NCBI GenBank assembly: GCA_949987565.1
Contig: OX465103.1
Location: 9,711,149-9,775,148 of the forward strand
Origin: Luidia sarsii
Lineage: Eukaryota > Echinodermata > Asteroidea > Paxillosida > Luidiidae
Direction of reading: 5' to 3'
Length of the DNA stretch: 64,000 nt
A program made the position numbers and the translations under genes. The notes under the pieces were generated by a model that saw only the letters and a program-made list of their open reading frames with translations, was not told the DNA's origin and made no database searches. Positions 1-13,500 of the stretch are shown one piece after another; position 1 is the first letter of the stretch; each line of letters begins with the position of its first letter.

Positions 1-3000
1 GAATCGGTTTTTTTACCTGTGACGAGAAGGCAACTAGAACAAGACAAAGACCATGAAATTTTTTCAAATGAACTTATTGGTGATAATGCTATTGAATTGG
101 CTGACAAAGAATTCTGCATCAAGTATGTTACTTCATTTGATGACTCTCTTCATTCATTCGAATTCACATACTTTGTAACAACACAGGAAATGTCTCAACC
201 TGACACCTTTCTGTCTAAAATGAATAGAGTCTGCCAAGACAATCCAGAAAACATGAATTCCTACACTGAGATCACCTTGGAGTGCAGTGGATCAGATGGC
301 AGTACATACAACTTGGTACAAGCTGCTCACTTAGGACCAGCAGGCTCTGATCTTGCTGCATCATTAGGCTTAGATGCTGATGAGAAGGTGCTATATGCTG
401 TGTTTGCCAAGAATGATGGAGGTAATGGGAGTAAGATCGTGCCTAGTGACCAGTCAGCATTGTGTGTGTACAGGATGAGGAATATCTTGGATGGTTTCAG
501 AGAAGCAGTAAGAGGCTGTATTCAGGACAACAATCCTGACTATGAGGCATCACAATTCGAGGGATCCTTCTGTAGCGGCTATGATAGTGTAAGTAGAGGA
601 GATGAAGCATCCATGTGTCCATCATTATGCAAAGTAAAACAGAGTGGCCTTGAATACTGCAGTTCTCTCAGTGATTGCAAATAAAGTTGAAATTGTATAA
701 CCATACACCAACCCCAAGACTAGTTGCAGATTTGGGAGGCCACCATCTAAGGGCTGAATAGCTCAGATGGGAAGAGCGCTGGTATGCGAAACCAGAGGTC
801 TCAGGTTCAAATTCCAGTCCAGTCTAAGTTTTCTTTGCCATTTTTTCAAGTTCATGAAGATTATTGGTTTTAACATTTAGTGGGCCTGACGTTTCGATCC
901 TAGCAGGACCTTTCTCAAAGGCACTGTGACAAGGACAAAACAGATACAAGAAGGAAAAGGGTAGAAAAGTGAATAGGACAGGGATGAGAAACAAAGGACA
1001 AAGAGGAAAGCTAGTAGGGTGAGATCAAAGGGAAGGGCAGGGAGTAGGGTAGAGATTAGTGAGAAGAGGGGGAAAGACAGAAGTGTGGAAGAGTTAACAC
1101 AAAAAGAAGGATTATCAGTAAACATGCATGGTGTTAGTCATTACCCTCCTGGATGTTGAGACCATGTGGTTGAATAGTCCGAAGATGCTTTATCCACATT
1201 TTCTCACAGCTAAGACGAACAGCATCACTATGGTAACAAAGTGATTCTATGCCCAGTACACTCAAATTTGATATCGAATAATTAGGGAGATTGAAATGAA
1301 ACACAACAGGGGTGTCAATTTTCCCGATTTTGATTGTAGATCTATCGCCATAGATACGTTTTTTGAGGGTGTTTTTGGTCTCACCAAGATATTGAACATT
1401 ACAAACTTTACATGAGAAGAGGTACTGTCTAATGTTTGAGGTGGTGCATGTAATAGAGCCATATGTCATGTAGGTTGTTCCAGAAGAATTTCCATTAAAA
1501 GAGTTTATTTCCTTGACAATGTCTTATTGGTTCTACTGACATAAACATCAAATTCGTGCCCTGGTAATTTCATTTGAAAGTCATTTATGAGTCTCTTGAC
1601 ATGATAAAGTAGCAGGAGCTATCAAGGGTGTTATATATTTTTTTACACCTTTTTTTAAAACATTTAAGTTGGAATTTGACTTTTATAGAGGAATATAAAC
1701 TGAACACTATATCTACTAATGGTGTAAAGCTCATTCTGAGTTCAAGATTCAAATGAAATAACTTATTAACCATCTACAGTTTTTTGAGATGTGCAGTGCC
1801 TTTTTGCATTTTAGAAGTAATGTGAAAGTTCCATTCATCACAACCAACGAGACATAAACATGCAGCTAACAACTTAACAAGAAATAAAAATTAACCCAAT
1901 AATTTAACATTTAAAATTGACCATCAAGCAGTATCACGTAACAATTGTGTGCTTAAACCATTCATATAGTGTCAAATATATTTGTTTGTTTTTCTTTCCA
2001 AAGATCCCTATACTGGACCGTTACTTGTGCTACCCTTATACAGATGATGGCCAATTATCACGTCAAGTGTATAGATATGCTAAAGGCATCCAGCCTGTGT
2101 CAACTGTAGCAGTCATGGAGTCACAAGGTAAGATCTGAAATCTGGCTACTGTAAAATTCCTACAGAATCTCACATACCGGTAATATAAAATTAATTTAAA
2201 GATGATTCATTTTGCCTTCTTGCAGATTCTCTGCCATCATCTATAATCACAAGCATTGAAGAAAACCATACAGTGGCCTTCATAGGAACATCACATGGAC
2301 ATCTTCTAAAGGTTAGTTTTTTAATCAATTGCATTGATAAAATAATCAAGATGAAATCAGTTGAAATTACCAGTTTAACATTTGTTTAATATTTGACTTT
2401 AATAAATGTTTAATATTTACCTTTTTTAAAGGTCATCACTGCCTATCATGGCAAATAAAGTAGGGCAATATAGTTCATCACATGAGTGCAGTATTTTATT
2501 GCATTCTTCCTCCCATGAGTGAGTGTAGATCCAATTAATATCTTCTGCACATCTGAGATACCTGTAGGTGCAGCTTAGTGCTGACAATTTGATCAATGCT
2601 GTGATCATCCTGTTGGCATACCATTAGTATTCCAAAATGTATTAATATAGGAACATCAATATCAACACAGCCAAAATTGTAGAAAAAAAAATGTATTTTC
2701 GTTAACTGGTGATTCCATCCACGCAACAGAAATTCAATGAGCACTGTAATAAGCACTGAGATGTTCACTGGTACAGCCTACTCTCTCAAATATTAAATAT
2801 GCAGGTGTATTATCCAATGGCATGTGTATCTTACTTGTTAATAGGTTCACATTGAGAGTATGACCACAGCCAGACTGTACGAGCGAGTACCTCTTGATTC
2901 CAGTCCTGTTCTATCAGATGTCAAGATTGATGAAGAAACAGGAGTAATGCATGTCCTCACAGAACAAAAGGTATGGTAAACTGAAAGAAATAATATGCTA

Positions 3001-6000
3001 GCTAATAGATGGATGCATTCATAGTATAAGAGGTAACATTTATGATATCAAGGGTAATGCATGTCTCCAGAAAAGAAAAGGTACATGCAACTAAATGGCA
3101 GTTGCATCAAATGATAAAACATCAGTTTTGAATATTATACCGAATGTTGCTTCCATCAAGAAAGTTGCTGATTACAATGAAATCACCCAAGTCACATTTC
3201 TTTTCCTCGACTTGTTTGAAAATATCAATTATCAAATATCAATTTTCCCATTTTCTTACTACAAAAAATCCTGCTAACACTGCCTCAACCCCCTATGCCT
3301 ACAGTTGATCAAGATGCGTGTTGAGAGTTGCAGTCAGTACACAACGTGTGAGACGTGTATTGGTACCAATACAGGGATGGATGGAGACCCATACTGTGGC
3401 TGGTGCACTCTGCAAAGAACGTGAGCTACTTGTACATGCATGTATTGGATGTATGACCTTCAATGACCTTCAATGAAACATAGATCCCTGGTAGTAAGCA
3501 CTTATTGCTGTTGAAGCCTTGAGGTCTTTCATGATGAGTGTCAATTTCTTTATAAATTGACTTTAAATGCATATACATGTATACACATGCACAATAAGAA
3601 ATTTGAGTGCATGCACCGCTCTATTTATGCTCAGTTATTGACCCCAATAGACAGGCAACTTGGAGAAAAGGTGATCAAAGTCAAGCGATGTTGTGTTGCT
3701 GCTAGCAACATTTCTGGTAAAGGCAACATTGCTGTTACTAAGAATGCGATGTCTGTGTTTTCATTTTATGGGGGATGAAAAGCCTGATCATTTCCCATAG
3801 CAGATATGGCTAAGAGGCAATTGTGTCATCTTATAGCAGATCCTTGATCACCTATCCAATATTTCTGGATCTTTTTAAGTTTAAAATGAAAACAAGTTAA
3901 TCGGGTTCCATCTTTCATACTTAGTCACATTCAATGATGTCGGTGAAGTCGGTAAAGTTGTAGGCATACATGTACGAGAATATATTGATTGCTCTCAATC
4001 TTGTGTCTATCAGGATTTGTTTTTCCAGATTGCCTGGCTTAGCCGTCAGTCCCAATATGAAACTTCCTATTTGGAACAACAACCCCCCCCCCTCCTTTCT
4101 CCTTTACTTTTGGGGATTAAGCCCTAATATATGCTGATCTGAAATGAAGCATTCAGATTTCATCGTTAAATATACCGAGTTGTGATTCAATGTTTCTGCA
4201 GGTGCACTCGGTATTCCAACTGTCCCCTCCCTGATGTGTCTACACGTTGGTTGGCCTACAATTCTGCACAGTGCATTGAGATTACTGCTGTGACTCCTTA
4301 TGATAACCTACCTATTACTGTCACAGAACAACAGGTATTAGCACAAATAAAAGCATGTTAGTTCCATATACCAGCAATTGAAGTCGTTCATTATGTCAGA
4401 AAGTAAAACCTGATTTAATTCCTGTCATTAAAGTTGGAAGCTCGATCCCGGTTAGGTTTTCAGTCAGTTTTAAAATGTATACTGTACATCAGATTTAAGT
4501 ATCCCGTGAGAACTTTGCCCATTACAAGTACATTTTCCAGTAAAGAACTAACGTCATGCTCTACATTTGGTTTTCAGAGAACACTTACTGTTCAGCAGTT
4601 AACAGATCTAGCAACCAACCAGAGCTATGAATGTCACTTTGATGAATATGCATCACAGGCTACAAAGAATGGTGACATGCTTGAGTGTGTCACCCCTCCA
4701 AGCAACAAGATACCAGCCATTGAACAAGGAGGTGAGAGGCTGTAAGACATCTTACTAAAGGACTTTATTGAGAAAGTCCTATTGGACTGATGGCAAGTCT
4801 CTGTTCACTCTATCAATCTTCAGAAAAGTTGCCAAAGAACATTTACTGTACATTCAAGCACCTGTGCCACATGTGTTTGGGAGTTTACCGGTTCACATGC
4901 ATTGTGTTTAATCAATGAACACTAAATGCTGACTATTCAGCATTTCTACAATGTCATTTTCCATGAACATAATAAGGCTCATAAGAACGTACTGTGCAAT
5001 AGAGACAGATACATGTAGTATGGCTGCAAAATATCCCATGCCCATTTTATGGTTAGATGAAAAAAAGGATCTTCCATCAGTGTGTGGATCAAATTAATTT
5101 CTTCTGCACTCTTGAGATACATGTACAGTAGGTGCAGCTTAGTGCTGACAATTTGATAAATGAAAACAAAGAATTTCCCAATAAAAAGGGAGATTTACAG
5201 GTGCTAGAAAAAAAAATCAGATCAGATGACTGAAGTTTTGTTATGTTTTTGTTTCTTATTTTGTAGAAGATGCCGTTACAGTTGTACTCAGCATCTTTTC
5301 AACGGAAACATCAGTCAAGTTTATTGACACAGAGTTTCACTTCTATGAATGCTCTGTTCATGATTCGTAAGTGAACCTTATCACGATTCAAATGAGATGC
5401 ATGAGTAGCTAATATAATTCAATCTTACCACTGAAATTTGGACTTCTTTGTTTTTATTGTTTGTTTTCTTTGCCCTAATTTCTAGCTGCGTATCCTGTGT
5501 GGGCAGTCGCTGGGCCTGTGACTGGTGTGTGTTTGACAACAGATGCACACACGATAGCTCCACTTGCACTGTGCAGAATGAAATCATTGTGGCAGGAGAA
5601 AATGTAAGGAAAGTGACTTAAAGGCAGATCTGTTTTTGGAACATACATCAAGTTTTTGTGAAGAACAACTTCCAATTAGACACTGTTACTTCACTCTTGG
5701 GCTCTTTGAAACATGGCCAAAGTGGTTTTGTGATAAAATGAGAAGCAGAGCTGGCTGGAGATTTTATATTGGACATGATGCATTCCTTAATATATTTTAC
5801 TTAAAGTGTTGTTGTGGGCCAAATTGTGTTGGATAGTTAGAGAAACATATGAAAACATTTTCCTAGATAGTTCCAAGTAAATATAGGTGTAATTAATCGC
5901 AGCCTCAAATAAACAAATCATGAATGTAGAGGGTCCATCATCTTGATCCTTGCAACAGCTTCCTCAAAGTTAACCTTTGAGAATGGTCATGCAGGATTAA

Positions 6001-9000
6001 AATGCACAAACCCTCTGAGTCCTCTGATAGGCCTATATCTTTTCCCACTAGAATGTAGAATCCTCTAGCTCATCCAAGGGACCCGAGTTTTGTCCTCAGC
6101 TCCTGAACCAGACTGGTGAGGTTCTTATTCCTAATGGCATTCCAAGGGCAATGGTTGCCATGACTAAGCACCTGCCAGACGGGTCTGTCAGTCAGGTGAG
6201 TTGGTTTGAATTTCAAGCAGTCAGGCTGAATTACATCAACTATGTTTCACCAAGGAGCTACCTTTATATTTTATTGAAAGTTGAACAAGCAGAAATTATT
6301 GAAGTCTCTGACATGATTCTTAAATGAAAAGCTTTCTTCCGATATGTTTATTCAAAGTCTCTATAAGATGGATTAACTACTGTTAAAACAATATTCTCCA
6401 TCAAATTTGTCTCATAGTGCATGGCTTTGTGTTGACAAGATCAGATTCTTTTCAAATAATTCTAAAGTAAAACATGAGTTACACATGAGTGAGACTATTT
6501 TTCATTTTTTGAAACAGAATTTTGACTATGAGTGTATCTTGATGATTGAGGGACAGCCTCAAACTACATCAGCAATGCGTAATAGCAACACGATCTTATG
6601 TGCAGAGAAAGATGTAAGTGGATTAAACTAGCACTTCTGCTTCCATTTGATGAGTGAGAAAATGTTAATGTATATGAAGATTTTTTTCTCAGGGTGAAAT
6701 TCGCAGTTGATAATTCATTTTAGTGCCCTGCTGTGTATTAGTTAATTCAGATTACAGGAGTAATGTGCCATTTGGACCAGAATGATTATCACATCTACCG
6801 TATTGATAAATTTATCAAAAATAGCATTTTTGGTTTGTAAATCAATGAAATGAAACTAAACAAAACAAAACTCAATATTTTTAGGAGATTGATACCATGT
6901 GTATCGGAAATAAACTCTGTGTTATACTACAACTAATAAATGTCATGAGGGTTGTTTTCTTCACACAGTATATCTACACAGCTGATGTACCAGAGCTGGT
7001 TGTAAGGCTGATAATTGAATGGATTGATGATAGAGGAGGAAGACATATCCTTGATGATGTACCAGGATATGATGGTAAGTAAAGTTGCTTTGTTTATGAA
7101 GGTGTGGCTTGAAATGTTATCACCCTTGTAGGAGTGGTATGTTCTATTTCAATATTACTCATTTGATTTCCATCCTGTCTTAGTGACCCTGTATAAGTGC
7201 GGATCAAATAAACCAGATTGTAGTAGATGTGTTGTGGCCAGGCCTGAGTTAGACTGCATCTGGTGTGAAAGAGACTGCACATTGAATGAGCTTTGTACTG
7301 CACAGAATCCAGTGTCTCCAACAAATGGAGAGAATTGTCCTGATCCACATCTGACTATGGTGAGTATAGAAACTATATGAAGGACCATTTGAACTTTAAA
7401 CTTTCGCTGTAAAGTGAACAGTAGCACTGACAAATGAAATGAATTGCCCTGATCCCATTCTTACTTTGGTTGGTGAGTCTAGAAAGAAGGCTTTGTCAAA
7501 GAATCCTTAAATTAACTTAGTTTGGTTTGTATACCGGTAACCATGTGGTATTATTTATTCCTATGGTACATCATACCTGTACATGTAATTTACGTCAATG
7601 GTTTGGCAAATATATTGTTTGCATCATTGGAGTTCTTGCTGTCCTCAAAACCATCTCTGAGTAACTTGTTCCAGTGCAAAACCTAAATGTTGAAACCTAA
7701 AGTGGAAACATTATTTGATAATATTTTGAAGGTGTATCCTTTGACGGGCCCTATGGAAGGGAACACAGTTCTTGCTGTGATGGGCACGGATATTGGCAGA
7801 CAATTTGAAGACATTCTTGCAGTAACAGTGGGTGATCAACCTTGTGACCTAGCTGGTTTAAACTCAAGTTATGTCAGTGGACGAAGGTAAGCCACTTGTG
7901 TTTTCCTTCTGCTCTTTTAAATAAGATGCCAACCTGCTTCTTAACAATGAGTGAAACAAAACATGCAACTGAATGGAATAATTGTATTTTCAGCCTTTTA
8001 TTTTTATAAATCAGAGACTCTACTATATGAATAATGGAATAAACTGACATTACTTTGGAATGAGAGCCTGTCCCAGTGGGACCTTGCTCAAACTAAAGAA
8101 GAAATTACTTGTTTTGCCATTTCTGAAACATGCTATGAGTCCTTTAATCCACTTGCCGGCAATCAATCTGGTTAATTACATTTTCCAGGGGCATACTTTC
8201 TTTTCAACTTTTCAAAGTAATGATCGTGAATGTGACAGACCTGTGCAGCTGGTGTTTGATCACCAAAAGTCTACTCATCCATGATTGTCTGTATTTGTTT
8301 TTAACTCAGTGTAAGTTGCAGAACTAGACCCGGTGCAAATGGTCTGTCATCAGCAGTGTCACTGGAAGTCAGAGGAGTAGATGGGATAACTCAGTCTAGT
8401 TCAGGCTCAGTCAATTTCATGTACACAGTAAGTAATATAATGGTAATATAATGAAGCAATTATCACAACTAAGAGTCCATCCAATCCATAGTTATGAACG
8501 CAGTCCACAAGTAGCCCAGTACAGCACCAATGCAGTCAGCAGCCAAGGCCAAACTTGATTCATTTGACAGCTGATGTGGTCCACAACATACTCAATCTGC
8601 AACCAGCTCAGTCTACAATCAACTTATATTACAGCCAACCCCAGACAGCTTATTTCACAAGTATCTCATTCAAAACTGTACTCAGAACATGGAGATGTTA
8701 ATAAGTCTTTCCAATCCAAAATATGTTCAGTCTACAGCCATACCCTGATGTTTTGTTGCTTTGATTTGTTTTTTGTTTACAGGATCCACAGATTTCTGAG
8801 TTCTATCCCCACCGTGGTCCAGCAGCTGGTGGTACAGTTGTTTCTATTAATGGAACAGCTCTGGATACTGGACAAGATATCATGGCATTCATTGGGAATA
8901 AACCTTGCATCGTTTCAAGGTACCATCCATAATCCGTAGGCCTACTCCATCTTTCTGGTTTGATTTCCACATTTAAAAAAGAGGGTCAATGCCTACAATC

Positions 9001-10593
9001 AAGCAAAATTGTTGTAGAGCTTTGCTGAAATCAGTCATAAAAATCATTTTGATTCCAATTACAGTTGGCGAGTGGAATCAATGGCAGAATGCATAACCAG
9101 TGCTGGCAATGTTGGTGAAGGAGGTGTGGTCACACTTTACTTTGATGGTGCCAAAAGAGCTTCAACAGACACATATGAATATACTGAGAATCCAGTTATC
9201 ACTGATGTATCCCCTCTGGCGAGCATAGAATCGTGAGTACAATGCTGTATTACTACATGTACATGTATGTGTGTTTTGTTCGTTGGATGCCTAGAACTGG
9301 AACTGTTGTCTTGACTGCATAATATGCATCTGTTGATACAATGACCATATTATTTTACCCTGTACACAATGACCCATGCAATTTATGAACTTGGTTACAT
9401 ACACATTTTTGATGCACATTTTACTCTAGATATTCTGTCCAATTTGCTTCAAATGTTTGAATATGAAACTCTTCATTGTGAAACAGTTATCTGCTTTGGC
9501 CCTTGAGAAATACTGTAGGCTCTACCTACATACAAAAATATGTTCTAGCTTTCTCCCTCAATCTCCACTTATCTAGTACTTCTTACATAGCAATTGTTTC
9601 TCTCAATCTTGTGCCCTTTAAAAAATGTATTCTTTTTTATTATCTCCTCCCCAGCTTTTCACTTTCATGTCCTTGTTATTTGAAGAAAGTGTTTTAATGC
9701 AGATGTGTTCATTTTTTTCTTTGACAGTGGTGGTCGAACCTTGTTTGTTAAAGGGCGCGGCCTTAACCTTCCTCAAAAGCGTCAAATTGTTGTTCATGTT
9801 GGTGATGATAAAAAAGTTGAGGTAAGCCGTAAGGGAAAATAGACACCCAGTATTGTCAATGAGTTTGATAGTAATACATAAACATGGACCAGATGTCATT
9901 TCCACAGGATCTAGACTTAACAATTATTAATTTGTAACAAGTACTAAGTCATAGCATGAACAACTGTGCTTATTTTTAATTCTAGGACTGTAAAGGTACA
10001 AGTGACACCGTTATGGAGTGTGTGTCTCCAAACATATCAGCCATTGGTGCAGAAGCAGACAACACAAACAGGACCTTTGGCTTTGTCATGGATGGTGATA
10101 CATCACTTCTGCATTGGTCTCTGACCAAGGACATGAACCTGCTGTATGTTCCCGATCCAGTCTACAGAGAATTTCCAGATGGAATGATAGAAAAAACACA
10201 GGCCATCCTGACAATAGAGGTGTGTGAAGACTTTATATATCTTTATATATGCCTGTCTTTAACTGACTTTATATATATCTGAGTGATCTGCCTACAACTG
10301 TTCAAAATGTTCAGGATCTTCAAAATATTGAACTTTCTTCATTGAATGGAAACTGCTAAGAACGAATCATACTTACAATCCCAATAATCATTTGCCTTCA
10401 TGAAACTTCTCTACAGGGTGAGAATATAGACAGTGCCATAACAGAAGCAGAAATACAAGTGATGGTAGGAGACGGTATGTGTGTGGTTTGGTTCATCAGT
10501 GAGGCCATTCTACGATGTGCCTTACCAGAGGAGAAGCCAATCAGTGGTGACTTCATGGGTGGTGACCGTGAAAAGAACTTACCAGTGGTCTGG
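1..10593 (+). CDS. plexin copy 1, extracellular exons 1-20
   Basis: Exons: <1-588, 2004-2127, 2226-2311, 2845-2970 (sema); 3305-3420, 4202-4334 (PSI 1, with CETC and CGWC motifs); 4578-4731; 5267-5366, 5486-5603 (PSI 2, CVSC...CDWC); 6052-6195; 6518-6613; 6969-7074; 7184-7359 (PSI 3, CSRC...CIWC); 7732-7886, 8310-8427 (IPT 1, YPLTGPMEGNT); 8783-8919, 9065-9232 (IPT 2, [11 protein letters not shown]); 9728-9821, 9986-10219, 10417-10593 (further IPT). Exon 1 ends at GTAAGT (589), although the reading frame runs on to a stop at 682-684. I place the donor there because the next exon then joins in phase 0 and the paralogue has the same site. All introns are GT-AG. Exon 15 is the segment most diverged from the paralogue; exons 10-12 are nearly identical to it. 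Confidence 0.88.
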
Positions 10594-13500
10594 GTAAGTT
10601 TCAGTGTAATAGGCCTACAGATCTACATGTATGCTATAAAACCAAAGTTCTTCCAGGCATTTCAATTTTCAACCACAACTCTCAAAGCCAACTGTTGATT
10701 ATCATTCCAACACACTTAAATTTTCAAAATCGTACTTTAAATTTGAATATTTGCCCAATGGAATTGAGCAACACCTAGATCCAGCCCACTCATGTACACC
10801 CTGGGTTTTGTAATATTGTGTACAAGTTTAATGTGTTCTCTCTGACAGCCCTTTATGACTTTTTAATACCATTCCCTATGTGTAGGTTGTACACAGCAAC
10901 ATCAAGGCACGCATTGGCTACATTGAGTATCCACCCGTGAGTCTGGCACAAATCCTTGTGCCTGTATTCTGTGTGTTCATTGTACTCTGTGTTCTGCTTG
11001 TGGGACTGCGGTTTGGTGCTCAAGTACACAGTGCCAAACGAGAGGCTAAACAGATCCAGGAGGACATGTCTGCATGGGAAGAAAATATCTCTGGTGAAGT
11101 TAGACAAGGTGATTAAGCACACAGGTCTTACACAAAACGGGACAGACAGCATTCATATTTGTTCTGATTAATTATGAGATAACAAACCTTGAAAGCTATT
11201 AACTCATTTAATAAATGAGATCATGAGAAAAAAATAGAAAATAATTTTTTTTAGAGTGATGAATTGATTTCTACATGCTGATGGTACATTTAGCCTAATT
11301 ACTTTTCATCATCAAGCAATTTGATTAATTGTTGTTTTGAATAAGGCTTTCAGACAACTCTTTGATGAACCTTGCCCCTTTTTAATGATTGACGATGTAC
11401 ATGCATAATAATGGCAATACTTCCCTTAGCCTTTGCTGACATGCAGACAGACATGACAAATCTTACCAGTGACTTGGAAGGCATTGGAATGCCATTTGTT
11501 AGTCGCCGTGAGTATGCCACCAAAATGCTGTTCACTGGCCAGGACATTGTTCCAGATACAGTAGATGAAGAGGTGAGCAAAGCAAGTAGGATGTAAGGTT
11601 GTCATGCAGAATGAGTCCTATGGTTGAATGTTTGCTGTTTGTTGTAAGCGTACGTATTGCTTATTAGTCATTTTCAAGCTATTTTTGTTTTAAAATACTA
11701 ATTAACAAATTTATACCTATCAATGAGAAATACAAAAACAAAATTCTAGAAAGATTCTAGCATCGTTAAGTCTGCCCAAAAGCTTTTTCTGATTGTCAGA
11801 GTTACTTTGTTTATCCACTTTGGTCCAACTAATAAGCCCTCTTTGTGTTGTTGATCCACCAAAGTATCCTAATGAACAGGTTGAAAGTGCCATGATCAAG
11901 TTTTCCCAGTTGCTCAGCAACAAGAACTTCCTTCTTCTCCTCATTCAAGTCCTGGATGCACAGCCTAGCTCCAAACTATCCATTAGAGATAAGTAAGTCA
12001 TTCTTCTTCCTTCATATATAACATGGTGTAGTTGGATTTTGTAGATTTTGAAGGTAGATGTTTAAAAAAATCAATTTACCTTTGGCAATGAGTTAACATA
12101 GCAAAAAAAGGGCAAGATAGTGATCTGAACTATTAAAAATGGGTCTTACTTTAAGGCTCTTGCAACAGGTTTTAGTGTTTCACATGCACCTTTTCAAGAT
12201 ATGTGGGGTTTTCTTTTCTTTTTTTCACAATAGGCAATCAATAGCTTCACTGCTGTCAGTATTGATGATTCTGGAGAATAAAATGGTTTACATGACAGAG
12301 TAAGTTCTTTTCAGAAAATGGTCTTAAAATTGTAGTGATATTATCGACAGTACATGTACATGAATAATGTACATGGGAGAGTTAGAAAATGTTGACTAGA
12401 TTCCCATAATTAAAGCATACAGTGTGCGGTATACTTGAGTAAATGGTAATCATATGAAACTACATTTGCACCACAACAATGAAACACATCTTGTTAAAAA
12501 AAGTTCAATGGTGAAAACAATTGATTGGTACTTGATGTAATTTTGAAATTTGTTGAATGAGAAGGGATTTATTTGTAAAGTTTGTAAATTATATATGCTA
12601 TCCATTTAGAAACAGATTCTTGCAATGAAGATTTTGGACAGATAAAGTTGTTTTGGTTTTCCTCTTTGTAGCATAATGTTCAGTTTAATGACACATTTGA
12701 TTGAGGAAGCATCTGATTCTAATCGCACTCATCAGCTATTCTGCAGGTAAGTAATCCTCCTATGTACCCATTTACACCAGAAATTTGAAAGGATTTTTTT
12801 TCACATGTTCACCTTACTCTTGTTTACTTAGCCTGGATTATTCATTTAGAGTCTCTCTGTATTCTTGCCATACATATAGAATTCCATCAGTTTTATTTTA
12901 AGATAAAAAGAAAGAAGTTCCCAACATAATTTGAGGATCAGTAGAGAGCAAGCAGTATAAATTCTTGTAATAATTCCATGGCTAGATGTATTTGTGTGAT
13001 AATTTAAAGTCACTCATTAAACTGTGCTTGCCTTGGACCAAAGTCTCATGGACACAAGGACATCACTGTACAGTCCATGCAAGGTGGAACGTGACATTTT
13101 TGAGAGACTTTCAATTAGGTCAAACAAATCAAAGAAAAACTGACCGAAAACTTTTGAACAAATTGAAAAAAAATGGCAAATAAAACTTTGACTTGACCAG
13201 GCAAAGACTAGTTGACTATTTGGGAGGCCACCATCTAAGGGCTGGATAGCTCAGATGGATAGAGCACTGGTAGTGGTACACAAAACTAGAGGGTTTAAAT
13301 CCCGGTCCAGTCACAGTTCTATTTGCCATTATTTTTATTTTTTTATTATTCAACTTTCAATTTAGATTAAATAGAAATAATTGTGAAAATCACTGACACT
13401 GCTTTTTTATGTCTCTGGCTTCAAATGGTCTAAAAAGGAGTGTTAAACATCACATCTGTTTTCACAGGACAGAGAGCATTTTGGAGAAGCTGATGTCCAA

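Larger units (their letters stand above)
877..1543 (-). mobile_element. 5'-truncated Penelope-like element in plexin copy 1 intron 1
   Basis: The minus strand encodes the C-terminal GIY-YIG-type endonuclease region of a Penelope-like retroelement (1134-1469; motifs CKVCNVQYLGETKNTLKKR and DTPVVFHFNLP), stopping at EGND. A purine/pyrimidine-biased 3' region and a hammerhead-like hairpin follow. The fragment is bracketed by a possible 5-bp target duplication AACAT (872-876 and 1544-1548). It is absent from the equivalent intron of plexin copy 2, so it inserted after the duplication. No reverse transcriptase region is present, so it is a dead fragment. Confidence 0.8.

Noticed and set aside
752..824. 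Functional tRNA gene (and the similar unit at 58083-58155)
   Set aside because: The cloverleaf is plausible, but the same sequence with the same flanks is repeated about ten times with broken arms, so it is a tRNA-derived SINE.
877..1125. 82-codon minus-strand frame rich in Leu/Phe/Ser
   Set aside because: It lies in the pyrimidine-rich 3' non-coding region of the PLE fragment.
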